Shown here one piece after another: positions 29,638 through 39,053 of a stretch of DNA of 64,000 nt; position 1 is the first letter of the stretch; every line of letters starts with the position of its first letter. The stretch comes from Euborellia annulipes (Eukaryota > Arthropoda > Insecta > Dermaptera > Anisolabididae): NCBI GenBank assembly GCA_023213315.1, contig JAKCPI010026477.1, forward strand, positions 1-64,000, read 5' to 3'. Both the position numbers and the translations under genes were made by a program. Under the pieces are notes generated by a model. That model saw only the letters and a program-made list of their open reading frames with translations, was not told the DNA's origin and did not search any database.

Positions 29638-31053
29638 ATGACCTCATCTAATTTAAAACAATGGAATGATTTTGTAGATGGATGTATCGACTTCCGTCCT
29701 AAAGATAGCGTGTTTCGTATCGCCCGTAATATGTTTACCGAGCCTGAGCTATTTGATTTGGAAATGGAACTTATTTTTGAAAAGGTTTGGATTTATGCAT
29801 GTCACGAAAGTGAAATTCCAAACAATCATGATTTCCTAACCGTTCAAATTGGTCGTCAGCCGATTATTGTCAGCCGTGATGGTAAAGGCGAACTGCATGC
29901 CATGGTCAATGCTTGTGAGCATCGCGGCGCGACATTAACACGCGTTGCTAAAGGCAATCAGTCAACCTTTACCTGTCCGTTCCATGCATGGTGCTATAAG
30001 TCAGATGGCCGTTTAGTCAAAGTCAAAGCACCGAGTGAATATTGCGAAGATTTCGATAAATCAAGCCGTGGTTTAAAACAAGGCCGTATTGCCAGCTATC
30101 GTGGTTTTGTATTTGTAAGCCTTGATACGCAAGCAACAGATACTTTAGAAGACTTTTTGGGCGATACAAAACTGTTCCTTGATTTAATGGTTAATCAGTC
30201 ACCAACGGGTGAACTAGAAGTTCTTCAAGGTAAGTCATCTTACACCTTTGCAGGTAACTGGAAACTACAAAATGAAAATGGCCTAGATGGCTACCATGTC
30301 AGTACCGTTCACTATAATTATGTCTCTACAGTCCAACACCGCCAACAAGTGAACGCATCTAATGGTAGCGATCTCGACACCCTTGACTATAGCAAGTTGG
30401 GTGCGGGTGACTCAGAAACTGATGATGGCTGGTTCAGCTTTAAAAATGGCCACAGCGTTTTATTCAGTGATATGCCGAACCCAACAGTTCGTCCGGGTTA
30501 CAGCACAGTTATGCCGTATATGGTTGAAAAGTATGGCGACAAATATGCTGAATGGGCAATGCACCGTTTAAGAAACTTAAACTTGTACCCTAGCCTATTT
30601 TTTATGGATCAAATTAGTTCGCAACTTCGTATTATTCGCCCTGTTGCGTGGAATAAAACAGAAGTTATTAGCCAGTGCATTGGGGTTAAAGGTGAATCTG
30701 CTGAAGCACGCCGTAACCGTATTCGCCAGTTCGAAGATTTCTTTAACGTGTCAGGACTTGGTACACCAGATGATTTAGTCGAGTTCCGTGAACAGCAAAA
30801 AGGCTTTCAAGCGCGACTTGAACGTTGGAGCGATATTTCTCGTGGCTGCCAGTCTTGGGAATATGGCGCGACCAAAAACTCACAAGATTTAGGCATTCAA
30901 CCTGTCATTACTGGCCGTGAATTTACTCATGAAGGACTCTATGTAAACCAACATGGACACTGGCAACGTCTAATGCTTGATGGCTTAAACAAGAAAGCAT
31001 TGAAAATGCAAGATATTACTTTCGAAAACAATGTCGTAATGGATGAGGTATAA
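29638..31053 (+). CDS. antA: Anthranilate 1,2-dioxygenase large subunit AntA
   Basis: Catalytic alpha subunit of the ring-hydroxylating dioxygenase that turns anthranilate into catechol, CO2 and ammonia. 471 residues, the length I recall for Acinetobacter baylyi AntA. Rieske cluster ligands appear in NACEHRGATLTR and FTCPFHAWCYK (C-x-H and C-x2-H). The mononuclear iron site begins with NENGLDGYHVSTVHYNYV (Asp, His, His). The start follows AAAGGATTGAGCAA. Frame intact; antB follows after two bases. Confidence 0.95.
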   Translation: MTSSNLKQWNDFVDGCIDFRPKDSVFRIARNMFTEPELFDLEMELIFEKVWIYACHESEIPNNHDFLTVQIGRQPIIVSRDGKGELHAMVNACEHRGATLTRVAKGNQSTFTCPFHAWCYKSDGRLVKVKAPSEYCEDFDKSSRGLKQGRIASYRGFVFVSLDTQATDTLEDFLGDTKLFLDLMVNQSPTGELEVLQGKSSYTFAGNWKLQNENGLDGYHVSTVHYNYVSTVQHRQQVNASNGSDLDTLDYSKLGAGDSETDDGWFSFKNGHSVLFSDMPNPTVRPGYSTVMPYMVEKYGDKYAEWAMHRLRNLNLYPSLFFMDQISSQLRIIRPVAWNKTEVISQCIGVKGESAEARRNRIRQFEDFFNVSGLGTPDDLVEFREQQKGFQARLERWSDISRGCQSWEYGATKNSQDLGIQPVITGREFTHEGLYVNQHGHWQRLMLDGLNKKALKMQDITFENNVVMDEV

Positions 31054-31055
31054 CC

Positions 31056-31547
31056 ATGTCACAAGAACTATATTTTGCTGTATCTCAGTTTTTGTACAAA
31101 AAAGCAGAACTTTGTGATGCTTATGACTGGGATGCCTATTTAGACCTTTATGATGAAGATAGTGAATATCATATTCCACAGTGGATTGATGACCATAACT
31201 ATGTTCAAGATCCGAATCAGGGCTTGTCTTATATTTATTATGCGGACCGTACTGGGCTTGAAGACCGCGTATTCCGTATTCGTACTGGTAAAGCAGCTTC
31301 TGCAACACCATTACCACGTACTTTACACAGCATGAATAACATTCGAGTTAAAACACTTGAGGATGGTCTCATCGAAGCAAAAGTTGTATGGCAAACGCTA
31401 TATAACCGTCAAGGCTTAGAAGGCTGTTTTTACGGACATGCTACTTATCTGTTACGCCAAACCGCCGATGGTTTCCGTATCCGTCGTCAGCACAGCATTT
31501 TGCTCAATGACAAAATTGATTCCGTTTTAGACTTCTATCACGTTTAA
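31056..31547 (+). CDS. antB: Anthranilate 1,2-dioxygenase small subunit AntB
   Basis: 163-residue beta subunit of the NTF2-like fold that holds the alpha subunits in the hexamer. Motifs LCDAYDWDAYLDLYDEDSEY and TLHSMNNIRVK are typical of AntB/BenB. Two bases separate it from antA and eleven from antC, so the three form one operon. Confidence 0.94.
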   Translation: MSQELYFAVSQFLYKKAELCDAYDWDAYLDLYDEDSEYHIPQWIDDHNYVQDPNQGLSYIYYADRTGLEDRVFRIRTGKAASATPLPRTLHSMNNIRVKTLEDGLIEAKVVWQTLYNRQGLEGCFYGHATYLLRQTADGFRIRRQHSILLNDKIDSVLDFYHV

Positions 31548-31558
31548 GGGGAATGAAA

Positions 31559-32587
31559 ATGGGACATTCAGTTGCACTTAACTTTGCCGATGGCAAAACC
31601 TTTTTCATTTCGGTAAATAACGACGAATTATTGCTCGATGCAGCAGTTCGCCAAGGAATTAACCTACCACTAGACTGCCGCGAAGGTGTTTGTGGTACCT
31701 GTCAGGGACAGTGTGAAACTGGTATTTATGAACAAGAATATGTCGATGAAGATGCATTAAGTGAACGTGATTTGGCCGAGCGAAAAATGTTAGCTTGCCA
31801 GACACGTGTAAAATCTGATGCCGCTTTTTATTTCGATCATGATTCTGCCATTTGTAATGCTGGCGATACCTTAAAAATTGAAACCAAAGTGACCGCTGTT
31901 GAACTGGTTTCTGAAACGACAGCAATTTTGCATCTTGACGCGAGCAGTCACGCTGAACAACTTCAGTTTTTACCGGGTCAATATGCTCGTTTGCAAATTC
32001 CAGATACTGAAGATTGGCGCTCATATTCATTTGCCAATAGACCGAACGCAACCAATCAATTGCAATTTTTAATTCGTCTATTGCCAGATGGTGTTATGAG
32101 CAATTACTTGCGTGATCGCTGTCAGGTTGGACAAACTCTATTCATTGAAGCACCTCTAGGTAGTTTCTATTTGCGCGAAGTAGAACGACCACTGGTTTTT
32201 GTGGCAGGTGGAACAGGATTATCAGCTTTCTTGGGAATGCTTGATAACTTGGTTGATCAGCCTAACTCACCTGCAGTTCAGTTGTACTACGGCGTAAACA
32301 ATGAAACCGACCTGTGTGAACAACAGCGTTTACATGCCTACGCAGAACAGCTTCCAAACTTTAGCTATCACCCGATCGTGACTAAAGCAACCGAGGCTTG
32401 GCAAGGTAAAGCGGGTTATATTCACGAGCATTTAAATAAAGATCAATTGGCTGAGCAGGCTTTTGATATGTATTTATGTGGTCCGCCACCGATGATTGAA
32501 GCCGTAAAAAATTGGTTAGATGAGCAATCTTTGCAAAACTATCGTATTTACAGCGAGAAGTTTTTACAGAGCAATACATCACGTTGA
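31559..32587 (+). CDS. antC: Anthranilate dioxygenase reductase AntC
   Basis: Electron-transfer partner, 342 residues. Residues 1-95 are a plant-type [2Fe-2S] ferredoxin with CREGVCGTCQGQC and MLACQT supplying the four Cys; then a FAD domain (RSYSFANRPN-type, here WRSYSFAN) and a NAD domain (VFVAGGTGLSAFLGML; MYLCGPPPMIEAV). AAGGGG lies eight bases before the ATG at 31559; an ATG two codons earlier is too close to it. A hairpin terminator follows the operon. Confidence 0.94.
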   Translation: MGHSVALNFADGKTFFISVNNDELLLDAAVRQGINLPLDCREGVCGTCQGQCETGIYEQEYVDEDALSERDLAERKMLACQTRVKSDAAFYFDHDSAICNAGDTLKIETKVTAVELVSETTAILHLDASSHAEQLQFLPGQYARLQIPDTEDWRSYSFANRPNATNQLQFLIRLLPDGVMSNYLRDRCQVGQTLFIEAPLGSFYLREVERPLVFVAGGTGLSAFLGMLDNLVDQPNSPAVQLYYGVNNETDLCEQQRLHAYAEQLPNFSYHPIVTKATEAWQGKAGYIHEHLNKDQLAEQAFDMYLCGPPPMIEAVKNWLDEQSLQNYRIYSEKFLQSNTSR

Positions 32588-32639
32588 AAATATAAATAGC
32601 TTAAGTGCAAATAATTTAAAAAAACACTGAACCTGAATG

Positions 32640-32671
32640 ATTCAATATACTCTGTAAGGGGTATATTGAAT
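32640..32671 (+). terminator. Terminator of antABC
   Basis: ATTCAATATAC / GTATATTGAAT, an 11-bp stem with a 10-base loop, followed by TTTTTATTT, 53 bases after the antC stop. Confidence 0.75.
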
Positions 32672-33052
32672 TTTTATTTAAAAAATTAAAAAACCTTTAT
32701 ATTCAATACTATAAAATAATAAATTCCGACAAAATAAATTGACCAGTTCGTTTGGATTTGTTATAAATTTTGATAGGTCTTAAGGAATAAGATCATAATG
32801 AGATTAACTTATAGCGCCTTTTATATCCCTCTATTCTATTTCTCGAATTTATTAGACTGATGGACAAAATCCGAATTAAAAATTTGAGAAAATCACATTA
32901 ATTAGCGGTTAAATTGGTCTGTATTTTGCTTATATCTTATTGTAATTTGCGAGTAACTTAATTTTTTAAGTGCCGTATTTACTTGCTGCATAGTGAAGTT
33001 TTAAAGCTTCTGCAACACAAGTAAATACAGGAGTGAGCCAAAAGGGATAAAT
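32672..33052 (+). other. AT-rich leader of the AraC regulator gene
   Basis: No gene seen in 380 bases. It holds the regulator promoter and, next to the start codon, a long composite hairpin listed separately. Confidence 0.5.
32975..33028 (+). promoter_or_regulatory. Nested inverted repeat ahead of the AraC gene
   Basis: GTATTTACTTG at 32975-32985 pairs with CAAGTAAATAC at 33018-33028. Inside lie a further TGCTGCA / TGCAACA-like pairing and GAAG / CTTC around TTTTAAAG. The structure ends 24 bases before the start codon. It could be an operator for autoregulation or a leader RNA stem that limits translation. Confidence 0.5.
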
Positions 33053-34106
33053 ATGAACCAAGCCAACTCCCCAGAACTCAGTGGACGTCATTTTCAAAAT
33101 GAGTCTATCTTTACCAATCATAATTTGGTGTTTGATCATCACGATTTAAGTGAAACCTGCCGAAATGTAGGGCAAATTTTTAAACCGCATGACCTTAAAA
33201 TCTCTCAACAGAAGCGAGATTTCAGTGCAACCATGCACCATGTTAAAACAGGTGCATTGTCGATTAGTCGCTTGGAATATGGTGCAGATGTCATTATTGA
33301 ACCAGATCATCTTGATAACTTTTACCTAGTTCAAATTCCAACTCAAGGCTACGCAGAAATCGAGTTTGGTTCACAAAAGTTTATTTCTTATTCTCAAGTT
33401 GCTTCTCTTATTTCCCCTCAGCAATCTTTACGTATGCGCTGGCACGCGAACTCACCGCAGCTCATTCTAAAAGTTTCAAAGGATGATTTTACTTATCATT
33501 GCCGTCAGCACATTGCCGATTCAGATAACAACTTACTCGTTTTCGACCCAAAATTAGACTTTGCCACACAAAGTGGAGCCTACTTTTTACAACTTGTTAG
33601 AACCTTGATGGATGCTTTAGCATGCGAGCAACATCCACTCCATCACCCTCTAGCCTTTAAACAATTTGAGTCAAACCTGTTTAATGCACTGATTTATGGT
33701 CAACCTAATAATGCATTACATAAGATTGATCATTATAAAGAAAAAACGGTCTCTCCTTATTTCGTGAAGCGTACAGAAGCCTATATTAAAGAACATTTAC
33801 ATGAGCCACTCAATGTAGAAATTTTGGCTGAACATGCAGGCGTGAGTGTGAGAACCTTATTTACCGGTTTTAAAAAATTATTTGGGGACCACCCCAATGT
33901 CTTATCTAAAAGAATTACGTTTTGAACAAGCTCATTTAGAGCTGATGCATAATGAAAATCTATCGGTCACAGATGTGGCATTTAAATGGGGATTTAGCCA
34001 TTTAGGCCGTTTTTCACAAGAATATAAACGTCGTTATGGTGAATTACCTTCTTCTACTCGCCGCTCTGGTCAAAGTGAAGGCTTAATTACTTCAATTTTT
34101 TCTTAA
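33053..34106 (+). CDS. AraC-family regulator near antABC (AntR-like), one frameshift
   Basis: About 350 residues: an N-terminal AraC_binding_2-like sensor domain (residues 40-200, e.g. FYLVQIPTQGYAEIEFG) and a C-terminal double helix-turn-helix (LNVEILAEHAGVSVRTLFTGFKKL; SVTDVAFKWGFSHLGRFSQEYKRRYG). The frame breaks at the GGGG at about 33889-33892; one G fewer restores GTTPMSYLKELRFEQAHLEL. Relatives activate aromatic dioxygenase operons (AntR, BenR, XylS). Placed between antABC and the iif operon, it may control either or both. Preceded by GGGATAAAT. Confidence 0.87.
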
Positions 34107-34119
34107 ACCAAAAATAGAT

Positions 34120-34155
34120 AAAAGCCTTTTATATTTATTGATATAAAAGGCTTTT
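34120..34155. terminator. Bidirectional terminator, AraC gene and channel gene
   Basis: AAAAGCCTTTTATAT / ATATAAAAGGCTTTT, a 15-bp stem with a 6-base loop, T run on the right and A run on the left, between convergent stop codons. Confidence 0.9.
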
Positions 34156-34162
34156 TTATGAT

Positions 34163-35110
34163 TTAGAAATGATGAACATAGCGAACTTGAAGTCGTGTTC
34201 CCTCTGGGCGATTTTCAGCATCTTGCTCAAAATAAGCATTTGCAACCAGATGATCATTTTTAGAAAAACTATACATCGCACCAGGACCAATTGCCCAGAC
34301 TTGTTCACGTCGGCCTTTGACTTTTTCACCATCAACTTCGGTGTCGGTGATTTGTTTTAGCCAATAGCCATTTAACCCCAAACGGAACTGTTCAGTAATA
34401 GCATAGTCCGTTGCGAAGTTTGCATGAAGAGCTTGTCCTGCCTGCATATCATTTGCTCCAGCAAACGCATAGCTTGGGTCATCATTTTTAAAGTTATAGA
34501 GATAATGGATGCGTGTTGACGCAGTCCACTTTGGATTAAACCAATACGTTGCAGCCCAATAAGGATCAAATGAAACGGCGTTATTACTTGGGTTAATATC
34601 TTTTTGCTGGTCGTATTCGCCAGTAGGTAAATTCACCTGAAACTCAAAACGATGTACAAACTTAGGCCCTTGTGCACCCATGATTGGATCGAACTGAATA
34701 AAAGGTCCAATCATAATGTCCCCAAAGCCGCTTTGGGCTTTAATGGCAACATTATTCAAACCATCATCCATGTCCATTTTGCTGACAAAGGGAATTAAAA
34801 AATTCATGCCTAGACTGGCTTTATCTTTTACTCGGACATTCGTTAAATAACTAATCTGTTCAACCAGTACTTGATAATTTAAATCTGTTTTAGGTAAACC
34901 TAATTTTTGCCCATTGGCATCGACCAGTTTATTGCTATCGTAATTTTGAAAGTAGGTTTGAGCATACCAGCCGGGCCCTGCGGGTAATCCGCCATCGAGA
35001 AAGCTGGTCATGCCTAAATTCACAGTCGGTAAATCATAGGCATGTGTAACCAACGGCAAACCCAACAATGTTCCTGCTAAAAAGCCATGTTTAATTAAAG
35101 TGCTTTTCAT
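34163..35110 (-). CDS. Outer-membrane channel, phenol MetA-pathway (SphA) family
   Basis: 315 residues with a signal peptide (GFLAGTLLGLPLVTHA) and beta-barrel features: alternating hydrophobic strands, many aromatic girdle residues and a C-terminal HHF. The pattern NLGMTSFLDGGLPAGPGWYAQTYFQNY and FGDIMIGPFIQFDP fits PF13557, channels found in aromatic-degradation operons. Last gene of the iif operon, 53 bases after the flavin reductase, with AGGAAATAATAAG before its ATG. Likely admits indole or related aromatics; substrate inferred from context. Confidence 0.8.
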   Translation of the reverse strand: MKSTLIKHGFLAGTLLGLPLVTHAYDLPTVNLGMTSFLDGGLPAGPGWYAQTYFQNYDSNKLVDANGQKLGLPKTDLNYQVLVEQISYLTNVRVKDKASLGMNFLIPFVSKMDMDDGLNNVAIKAQSGFGDIMIGPFIQFDPIMGAQGPKFVHRFEFQVNLPTGEYDQQKDINPSNNAVSFDPYWAATYWFNPKWTASTRIHYLYNFKNDDPSYAFAGANDMQAGQALHANFATDYAITEQFRLGLNGYWLKQITDTEVDGEKVKGRREQVWAIGPGAMYSFSKNDHLVANAYFEQDAENRPEGTRLQVRYVHHF

Positions 35111-35163
35111 CTTATTATTTCCTATAAAAAAATCACGACCGGATTGATCGTGATTATGGTGAA

Positions 35164-35694
35164 TTAATGTGCTAATTCTGGATGCTCTGCGGCAATGCGA
35201 TATTTTCCTGCGTGGAATACCAATGGTTCACCTTGACGTTGTTGGTACTGTTCAATTTGTCCAATAAAAATCAAATGATCTCCGCCTTCATACTGATTGA
35301 TATTGCGGCAAACCAAGGTGGCGAGCGCATCGGTCAAAATTGGAACGCCTGCATTGCATTGTTGATGTGAAATGCCTGCAAATTTGTCTTCAGCACCTCG
35401 AGCAAAATGCCCTGAAAGTTGATGATGCTCTTGTGCCAACATGTGAATGGCAAAATACTCAGCTTCTACAAAATCAGACAAACTTGGAGCTGTTTTTGAA
35501 AGGCTCCACAAAATTAATGGTGGATCTAAAGACAGTGAGGAAAAAGAGTTTGCTGTCATCCCTATTTTCCGACCATCTTTACCACGGGTTGTAATCACTG
35601 TAACCCCAGTTGCGAACTGCCCAAGTAAATTACGGATTTCTCTTGGGTTTTCAGCATTGATGGTTTGTAAGTCGTGAGTTTCAATTGTGTCCAT
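35164..35694 (-). CDS. iifD: Flavin reductase of the indole oxygenase (IifD-like)
   Basis: 176 residues of the flavin reductase-like FMN-binding fold: RNLLGQFATGVTVITTRG, GMTANSFSSLSLDPPLILWSLSK and VCRNINQYEGGDHLIFIGQIE are diagnostic. It supplies reduced FAD to the neighbouring oxygenase using NAD(P)H. The open frame extends to 35838, but GGGAG ten bases before the ATG at 35694 fixes the start. Lies 28 bases after the oxygenase gene. Confidence 0.88.
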   Translation of the reverse strand: MDTIETHDLQTINAENPREIRNLLGQFATGVTVITTRGKDGRKIGMTANSFSSLSLDPPLILWSLSKTAPSLSDFVEAEYFAIHMLAQEHHQLSGHFARGAEDKFAGISHQQCNAGVPILTDALATLVCRNINQYEGGDHLIFIGQIEQYQQRQGEPLVFHAGKYRIAAEHPELAH

Positions 35695-35722
35695 TTTTAA
35701 ATCTCCCTTTGATGTTTTGCCC

Positions 35723-36961
35723 TTAAGCCACTTTTGCGGTGGTTTTTGAAGCCAAGAATGCTTGAGCCTGATCTGCATCAAACCACCACGGGGCAAAAGA
35801 ACGTGGGTCATCAAAGTTATTGGCCATAATTGAAGCAATGCTCTGGTTTTGGCTTGCAGCTGCTAATAGCTCAACGACATGCGGTTGTGGCGGCACGAGC
35901 AAGCTATTGGTCCAAGCCACTACTTTTTCTGCATAAGCCCAATAACGTTCAAAAGTTTGAACCATCCATTGTTCGCTAAAGCCTTGATTATCATTGGCTA
36001 AAATGGCATCGAAATAAATCTTGCTACATTTGGCAGCATTGTTTGAGCCTTGACCAGTAATTGGGTCATTGACTACTAAGGCATCTGCCATACCAAAAAT
36101 TTGCTTGCCAGAGGGTAATGTCAAAATTGGTTTGCGTACGGTCGGTGGAAAACGTCCTGCCAAATATCCGCCAGCATCAGTTAACTCAACATTTGTGCAG
36201 CGTTCATATTCCCATGGCACAAATTTCTTGAGTAAGTCCAAACTGCATTGCAGGTGCTGTCCAGGTGTTTTGACATCTTGCCAGCAGTCCATTGGTCCAT
36301 TTGGAATACCTTCAAATACCATAATGTCGCAAGGCCCATTCACGGTAAGCGCGGGAAATGAAAAGTACTCACCGACTTCGGGAATAATATTAAAAGTCAC
36401 ACGTGAATAAGGTGAAATTGGCTTCATACCTTTGACATAAGTCAAAGCTAATGTGCGTTGAGGCTTATCAAAAACACTACGTGCATCATCACGCTCAAAC
36501 TGTTTAACAACTTCACCTTTACCAGCCGCAAGTAGTACTAATTCATACTCGTTTGCGAGTTGTTCTAACTCTTCAATACCCACATCTTGAATGACCAATT
36601 GACCGCCACGGCGTTCAAATTCTTCCATCCAATATGGCATTTTGACGCGTTGATCGACCGATTGAGCGTAGCGCTCAAGACGAGCACTCCATTCAAATGC
36701 TTTATCACCATTTTCAGGGTTCACTAAAGCGAGCCCAATGCCTTCCACCGCTGGACATTGTTCTTCCCAAAAATTTAAATCTAAGTCACGTTCAGTTTGT
36801 AAAGCGGTATGAAACATACACTGGCTTGACATGACTTTACCTTGACGAATTTCATCGGCAGTTCGGTTGGTGATCATTGTCACGTCGTAGCCTGTATCTA
36901 ATAAACCCAAACCAAGCTGTAAACCAGACTGTCCTGCTCCAACAATTGCAATACGGCGCAT
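35723..36961 (-). CDS. iifC: Indole oxygenase, StyA-type flavoprotein (IifC-like)
   Basis: 412 residues. N-terminal FAD fold RRIAIVGAGQSGLQLGLGLL, then VMSSQCMFHTALQTERDL and, near the C-terminus, DALVVNDPITGQGSNNAAKC, the StyA-family flavin contact. These two-component oxygenases epoxidise styrene or indole with FADH2 from a partner reductase, here iifD. In Acinetobacter the iif system, as I recall from published work on strain O153, takes indole to its 2,3-dihydrodiol. Start at 36961 because GGAGAAG ends three bases before it; the ATG four codons upstream overlaps that site. Frame intact. Confidence 0.88.
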   Translation of the reverse strand: MRRIAIVGAGQSGLQLGLGLLDTGYDVTMITNRTADEIRQGKVMSSQCMFHTALQTERDLDLNFWEEQCPAVEGIGLALVNPENGDKAFEWSARLERYAQSVDQRVKMPYWMEEFERRGGQLVIQDVGIEELEQLANEYELVLLAAGKGEVVKQFERDDARSVFDKPQRTLALTYVKGMKPISPYSRVTFNIIPEVGEYFSFPALTVNGPCDIMVFEGIPNGPMDCWQDVKTPGQHLQCSLDLLKKFVPWEYERCTNVELTDAGGYLAGRFPPTVRKPILTLPSGKQIFGMADALVVNDPITGQGSNNAAKCSKIYFDAILANDNQGFSEQWMVQTFERYWAYAEKVVAWTNSLLVPPQPHVVELLAAASQNQSIASIMANNFDDPRSFAPWWFDADQAQAFLASKTTAKVA

Positions 36962-37001
36962 AATCTTCTCCATAATTTTCTAAATGTGTTAAAACGCTGT
37001 G

Positions 37002-37787
37002 CTATTCAGCTAAACGTGGAATAGCGGGCTGTGATCCTTCAGGGCCCATTACTGAATATCCGCCATCGACCGCATAATCTGCTCCAGTGACGAAACTCGC
37101 AGCGGGTGACAATAAAAACAAAACAACATTGGCGACTTCTTCTGGGTGACCCAAACGGCCTAGTAAGTGATAATCGGCTGCCACGCTATCGGCTTTTTCA
37201 CGGTTATTGCCACTGACTTCTGCAATCACACGAGACCATGTCCAACCCGGTGAAACTGAATTGACGCGAATGCCATCGGCGGCAAAATCCATTGCCATAC
37301 TTTGTGTGAGTTGACGTATTGCGGCTTTAGACACTGGATACAACCAGCGCCCTGTCTGAGCCACTTTGGCAGAAATGGAAGTGAAGTTAACGACTGAACC
37401 TTGTTGCTTTTTTAGGTCATTGTAGAAAGCACGACTCAGTTCAACTGTAGAGACCAAATTAATATCGAGTGCTTGTAACCAGTCCTGACGTGAAGATTTA
37501 AAACCGTCATCTAAATATGTACATGCCAGATTGACCAAGTAGCTCACTTCACCTAAATGTTGGTGAATATCTGCCACAGCTTGTTGAATAGCCGCATCGC
37601 TGGTTAAATCGGTTTGAATAAACATCACATCATGGTTAAAGCTTTCTGCAATTGCCTTGCCTTTGGCATCAATATCTAAAATAGCGACATGAGCGCCCGC
37701 ACTCACCAAAGCTTGTACAACAGCTTTACCAATGAGTGTTGCTCCACCGCTCACCACAGCGACTTTTCCTTTTAAATTTATATTCAT
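37002..37787 (-). CDS. iifB: Short-chain dehydrogenase of indole catabolism (IifB-like)
   Basis: 261 residues. Rossmann motif GKVAVVSGGATLIGKAVVQAL, catalytic Ser in FTSISAKVAQ and YPVSKAAIRQL (Tyr-x-x-x-Lys), and the C-terminal ADYAVDGGYSVMG. The second glycine-motif position is ATLIG rather than the common SGIG. In the iif pathway this enzyme oxidises indole 2,3-dihydrodiol to 3-hydroxyindolin-2-one (family knowledge, not shown here). AAGGAG overlaps the end of iifA. Confidence 0.85.
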   Translation of the reverse strand: MNINLKGKVAVVSGGATLIGKAVVQALVSAGAHVAILDIDAKGKAIAESFNHDVMFIQTDLTSDAAIQQAVADIHQHLGEVSYLVNLACTYLDDGFKSSRQDWLQALDINLVSTVELSRAFYNDLKKQQGSVVNFTSISAKVAQTGRWLYPVSKAAIRQLTQSMAMDFAADGIRVNSVSPGWTWSRVIAEVSGNNREKADSVAADYHLLGRLGHPEEVANVVLFLLSPAASFVTGADYAVDGGYSVMGPEGSQPAIPRLAE

Positions 37788-37799
37788 TGCAGATACTCC

Positions 37800-39053
37800 T
37801 TAATTGACTGGCTTGCCTTCACTACTTGCCCAAGACGGCATCAAGGTATTTGAAGGAAGATCTTCATCAAGAAGTTTTCGTGCGGTCTCAACGCCTGCAA
37901 CGGGCAAGCCTGTTGGGTCTAATAAACCAATTTGAACGAGCACCGATGCTTGGTCCCAGTAAATATGCTCATGGCACAGCTTTGAGCCTCCTGAATTGAA
38001 TTACACCCAACATTGGAATTTCGACATATTTACCAGTCGGTTTTACACCCGGTAATAACCAGTCAATTTCAGCGTCGTGTGTAAAGCTCATAATGAACTC
38101 GTCTACCACTTGCGTTGAGCCAACAGTACGAGAGATTGAAGTGATCTTCATATCTTTCGGGTTTTGATGAACAAAGTGATATTGATAAAAACGAGCAAGC
38201 TGGCTTTGGCCTACACCACCAGTTAAGGTTGGAATATGGTTGACATAAGGTTCTGCAACCATAGTCGCCATAGTTGCCGGTACGTCACGCGTATCAAATT
38301 CATGTCGAATATGTTCTTCCCACAAGGCAACTAAGTCATATTTCGGTCCAATCGTGTCATGTAGAGCTGTTACTGTGCGCTCGTGAGCAAAACGTGCTGA
38401 AGGTTTGTGATAATGATTGCTTTTTTGGGCGTGCAAAAGCATGGTCGACACCTTCGTAAACAAAGGCTTGTACATTTGAATATTGGTTAGCTGCATCGAC
38501 AATCGCTTGTCTCGCATCTGGCGGTGTAAATTGGTCCAGTTCTGCAATATGTAAGACCAAACGTCCTTTTACGTTGGCTAACTCATCTAACGCTTTTTCA
38601 ATGCCTACACCATAATAACCTACAGCACATGCCACTTCCGGAAGTCGACAGCCTGCAAGATATGCAAGCTTTCCACCCAAACAGTACCCCACCACACCGA
38701 GGCCTGTAGAGGTATCACATTCTGGTAGAGTCTTTAAAAAAGTTAAGCTGTCCTGAATATCTTCAACACCGAGGTTTTCGTCATATTGCTGATAAAGTTC
38801 AAAAGCTTTTTGAAAATCTTCTGGTGTATAACTCAGTTCAATATTAGGTGCTACACACCAAAATAAATCAGGAACTAAAACGGTATAGCCTTCTTCTGCA
38901 AGAAAATCTGCCTTTTCCCGCATGGCTGCATTAACACCAAAAATTTCCTGACAAAGTACGACGCCCGGCCCTTTTTCCTGTTTCTGGTGTCGCTAGATAC
39001 GCACTGAACTGTTTTCCAGATGCAGTTTTAATTTGAACGGTTTGACCAGCCAT
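37800..39053 (-). CDS. iifA: IifA-like fusion: dienelactone-hydrolase fold plus SnoaL domain (frame broken)
   Basis: About 417 residues. Residues 1-235 are a dienelactone-hydrolase fold: MAGQTVQIKTASGKQ, LCQEIFGVNAAMREKADFLA, VVGYCLGGKLAYLAG with the Cys nucleophile in G-x-C-x-G, and GVDHAFARP with His. Residues 260-417 are SnoaL/NTF2-like (DLVALWEEHIRHEFDTRDV; HEHIYWDQASVLVQIGLLDP). Breaks: 38972-38976 (one T too many), about 38420 (six A where five fit) and near 37985. Read through, it ends EGKPVN at 37800. AGGAG precedes the ATG. First gene of the iif operon; in strain O153 the corresponding protein is described as a cofactor-free oxygenase acting on the indole-derived intermediate to yield anthranilate. 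Confidence 0.82.
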
